Shown in pieces: positions 47,501 through 48,974 of a DNA stretch of 48,974 nucleotides. The notes under the pieces were generated by a model that was given only the letters and a program-made list of their open reading frames with translations, was not told the DNA's origin and did not search any database. The translations under genes were made by a program, and so were the position numbers. The stretch comes from Lachnospiraceae bacterium (GTDB lineage: Bacteria > Bacillota > Clostridia > Lachnospirales > Lachnospiraceae): positions 1-48,974 of the forward strand of contig JAEELH010000091.1 in the NCBI GenBank assembly GCA_016288825.1. Direction: 5' to 3'. Each line of letters starts with the position of its first letter. Positions within the stretch are counted from its first letter, which is position 1.

Positions 47501-48974
47501 GCAGACAGATATGGCAATGAGGGTACATCTAATTCTCTAAGGGTACATGTTATAAACTGTCATTATCTGAATACATTTGAGCACGTCAAGGTAGAACATG
47601 CTGCAAAGTTCAAGATCAGATCGGATGGATCACACATTGCGAAGATGTCTCCATATGAAGCTCTTAATGAAACTGCTAATTACATCTTTAATGATAACAC
47701 CCAGGCTGATGAAACCTTCTTTGATAACATGCTTCGGGGTGGCGGCGCATATTGCAGCCGTGTGACCGGTTATAATAACCAAAGAATAACCAGTTCCAAC
47801 ACTTTGGATATTGACGTCCATCCATCACCTGAAACTTATAAGCAGCTTTCAGGAAAAGGAAGTGTGACAGTATATAAATACATATTAGGAAATAACCAAA
47901 CTGACACAATAAGAGAATATGTCACGTATCCAAATATAAAGGAGGCTTTGAATAACCCTAGTATTGTTCTTGCTCCCACAGCTGGTGGACAAACTGCAAA
48001 AGCGCGTTGGACTAATGCAGAACAGAGTACTGTTGTCGGTAAATATGGTTGGGTTACAGTTGAACAGAATAACGCAAATATCGACGGTAAATACAGCTTC
48101 CCGGGCAATCATAAGGAACTGGACGGCTTAAACTATCCCTTTCCGACTGTTGTTACGCAAAAGGATCTAGTATTTAACAGGGATGTAAATGTTCATTACG
48201 GCGTATGGCCCCTTTCCGGTATGTACTGGTCAGAGGCAAGAGCAGAGATGGATATCTTTGGTGATCAGGCAGACGACGGATATGCTTATAAGGAACTTAA
48301 GATATTAAAATCAGGAGATGCCAGTGTTACTGTTGATACAATTAACAGTTCAATGGAAGTTAAAGATATAGTAGTGGCAGAGACAGTCACAAAGAGCGGC
48401 GATAAATATATCGTCAAGTTTAAGGCGCTTAAAACCGGAACCGAAACCATTACGGTGGGAACCGCAAAACTTATTCTTGAGGTAAAGGCCAATCTTCGTA
48501 TTGGTACGGATCCGGCGGAAGTAACGGTTGCAAAGGGTGAGAATCAGATAATTAAACTTATTGCAAATGCGACCTCTACATCGGACACTCCTGAGGTAAA
48601 AGATTTTTCCAAGAAGGCTGAGTGGACAGTAAATATTCGAGATAATGGCTCCAAGCATGTGGGTAATCTCGGAAGTGGAGTTTATAAAAAGACCTATAGT
48701 GTAGGAACCAATCAGAGCACTGTTACCGGAGAGAATCCCGGAAAGACCCAGATAGTGGTTAAGGCTGTTGTAGAGTACAATGGCGTTAATTATGATTCTT
48801 CACTGTATCTGCCGCTTCAGACTTTTGGCGTTATTGGATTATCAAACCATGGTCTTGGCACCGCAGCGGGAACCAACGGATTCAGGAATGAAACCAGCCG
48901 TGCTCTAAGTGGTGAAAAGTCAGGAGCGAATAGCAGTGATTTTGGTTCTGACGCTCCTATATTGTCTGAGGATG
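41540..48974 (+). CDS. Giant prepilin-like adhesin, 3'-truncated by window edge (>2,470 aa)
   Basis: ATG 41540: MKRFSWKKIWSESGFTLVELLVTMAVIVILGSVAVVAASSMLRNM. Spot checks at 43019 and 48902 are in frame; the frame runs off the window without a stop. Many GGLVG/GGLIG (GLUG-like) repeats and a C-terminal Big-like region. Absent from the ORF track because it has no stop. Confidence 0.85.
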   Translation, partial: MKRFSWKKIWSESGFTLVELLVTMAVIVILGSVAVVAASSMLRNMRQASSDKVAESMYTAISAHLQEVYAFEHVKVETLQDANEALGGVSGDPVKILYVKKDVGTSLGADAAKLNIVLGENGSAIGADYYGDSIIVEYNPSSLQVNSVFYSSSVSPALYYTPSGSDSLSDLRSSVSKRMHEFNGYLGYYEAKTANLPELATDEYGVTVGQTDSNYTGDPIRHLRNMDELTAPIIVHIPKDEVDNIEKLKFEITVTGKESGASAKIIYDEQDATRGGILKNYRANLLKGSNKFSEAKMVSFEIVLDNLKEGNFKSLFCNDAATDISTGIRFYGETTGDDPKPVIRESKVPIQLSPAGKYFTPGEDIEVKVSAISVDGTERTISVDSENSATDNSLFACGSGKKSDGGDHYAAYLAYPRHLQNLSTDISGIGSGVTEPSIRAYQVASIDFTKTGKHLWASIYSDKDEANPYYSIMPFSPIENSHVASLYGDYTLNYVAATGISAHTERSEGFVGSTYFSINGLIIRSTATKTVTNAGLFAGFNGSKIKNISISNPRISGSGVTGGLIARLSMKNNESLSIENCALYMTDEYCTSYNVNSSPYGIAEKTGDSYIQDDLDAKGIWMSGKTRSGGLIGEFVHDSSDASTGNPSLVIKNSNASTVIDTTDSNGASGGLIGFVGSESSVVSVELNKCYADSYIYGADTGGLIGRIAASSTVKMYSCYTAGFQDGAIQSGLANGTINFVSSSYAFTQMNVTKNTSTFSTAADITNSDGKVYYFPQSKSNSGNAGNVNDDENTKNVEELSSPGETKTISELLLTALGSDFEADPGDTCPYNLRDGMALSIYSKPRLKSMVHYGDWEEDFTAGALCYYEKYVKAGSNVRFYGGNYNVLYNNLEHGEAVKADGYGLVFKKNDNTAPVPDSAKVKYYFAGGSTSDEEVIDLKTAEPLESEYEDETYLIYKLKNNYVNYPLGTASPFYTKVEVTYVKDGTETNTEVFYFNPHFARAVGYLGIKSGSSEINVPELKPNGTIYVRSARHLYDMSLYYKFYRTSTEGRTFRQTYDISYTDYDWQGYFNSDIPEGSCIVRQNPIGLSQAESFKANYNGGCYKIRNISFVLESGKSGGTCYTGLFGINEGNLSNIVLFADYDEKDVTVPNIGNFEDTRSVKHYYVAKNAKVYHYAGSDEDINKNKKLYLGILAGMNCEEGNITNCAIAGYCMADTRGTIVGNTNGYIYAGGLVGENEGTVSDCSADTPQIKLTTNYTTVFIGGFSGRNSGTINNSYSLGHIEVVNPRGGSITLGGFAAINSGEISSTYCAEHIVSAGNTTVYAFAPNGGSIRKCNYLSNGTYSYVNHLYSYTYTGDVGAGTAKSRSDLVNEADKTTQKAEKTVDYPGYNEDNQDYPYRAVVKDIRNQYIHYGDWQKNPGMGGYGIFYWEKEEEGGNAGYHFSYTGVDPTNNAEFAGSTLCNAHDDKGIIVDYGYGYYVKKGSEGSVTSSVTGLRVPSSFSLSDEAKELQQKLQQELQKEVPDYTFYPYRTLKANSTDYDNYIYLNYSADQVVNADNNTDIRNGEWNLTKDGVTRTFYVAPFFANAMSLKDGDPSKLTVTSQDGINKTDYSIKPGTKTDSKSNPYEIRTVEQLQYINWNANKKNVSELAEDDTSIYKSFPYLAYATVTGKGTQKKADAGHNQTLEFLQTHDASGMDKSGNPVISNYTPIAASHNASNYSNYNATLYAWFGSNYDGQSYKITNINISSNAFSVGVFGVTVSAGLKNIILYSDKDCVIERRDGSVLKEGGYSIGGLVGIAYKYADAAVGTGAIENCAVAGYKIKDESTNRQTRGESNVGGLVGATRVDVKNCSAVTDIEINCTHNNGHSTWGDYVRTGGLVGALPGTAINCYSGGSINVGKATLAESRRQNGSVIAESEEEGAICDRANSMNVYIAGIAGSAFSMNYQNFTNKDSGDDASPTMVNCYTYVEFPEMRGSIRSITMIASLADRYGNEGTSNSLRVHVINCHYLNTFEHVKVEHAAKFKIRSDGSHIAKMSPYEALNETANYIFNDNTQADETFFDNMLRGGGAYCSRVTGYNNQRITSSNTLDIDVHPSPETYKQLSGKGSVTVYKYILGNNQTDTIREYVTYPNIKEALNNPSIVLAPTAGGQTAKARWTNAEQSTVVGKYGWVTVEQNNANIDGKYSFPGNHKELDGLNYPFPTVVTQKDLVFNRDVNVHYGVWPLSGMYWSEARAEMDIFGDQADDGYAYKELKILKSGDASVTVDTINSSMEVKDIVVAETVTKSGDKYIVKFKALKTGTETITVGTAKLILEVKANLRIGTDPAEVTVAKGENQIIKLIANATSTSDTPEVKDFSKKAEWTVNIRDNGSKHVGNLGSGVYKKTYSVGTNQSTVTGENPGKTQIVVKAVVEYNGVNYDSSLYLPLQTFGVIGLSNHGLGTAAGTNGFRNETSRALSGEKSGANSSDFGSDAPILSED

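Overview
The window looks like a low-to-mid GC Firmicute chromosome, probably Lachnospiraceae/Butyrivibrio-like; that taxon is inferred from protein flavour only. Almost everything is on the + strand. (1) About 1-7.2 kb: arginine biosynthesis (argJ 3' part, argB, argD) with a 2-hydroxyacyl-CoA dehydratase/activator set and a 57-aa membrane protein inserted. (2) 7.2-13.4 kb: lipidated ComEA, a response regulator/histidine kinase/GerMN-lipoprotein trio, and ComEC. (3) 13.6-29.9 kb: a Gram-positive Pel-type exopolysaccharide locus. It has an SDR-PelD fusion, PelE-like, a 1055-aa membrane protein, a PelA-like/DUF2194 protein, PelF, PelG, a DUF2304-like protein, two extra glycosyltransferases and a tandem DUF4832 pair. 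A structured ~100-nt leader precedes it. (4) 29.9-39.4 kb: a peptide/protein-maturation-like cassette. It has a Ser/His S26-type peptidase, a PqqD-HprK fusion, an ABC exporter, an AAA ATPase with its own operator-like repeats, a divergent small protein with a conserved-looking 'ELAEGVYAASG'-like N-terminus, a stand-alone PqqD, a Stealth phosphotransferase, a flippase and an NTP_transf_5 protein. (5) 39.4 kb to the end: a type IV pilin/pseudopilin cluster ending in a giant (>2,470 aa, truncated by the window) prepilin-like adhesin absent from the supplied ORF track. The best candidates for something undescribed are the PelD fused to an apparently dead epimerase with an intact c-di-GMP I-site, the PqqD/HprK/S26/ABC cassette with its putative leader-bearing substrate, and the giant pilin-anchored adhesin. 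No rRNA, tRNA, CRISPR array, phage or transposon was recognised. All family assignments are by eye from motifs; no database search was run.
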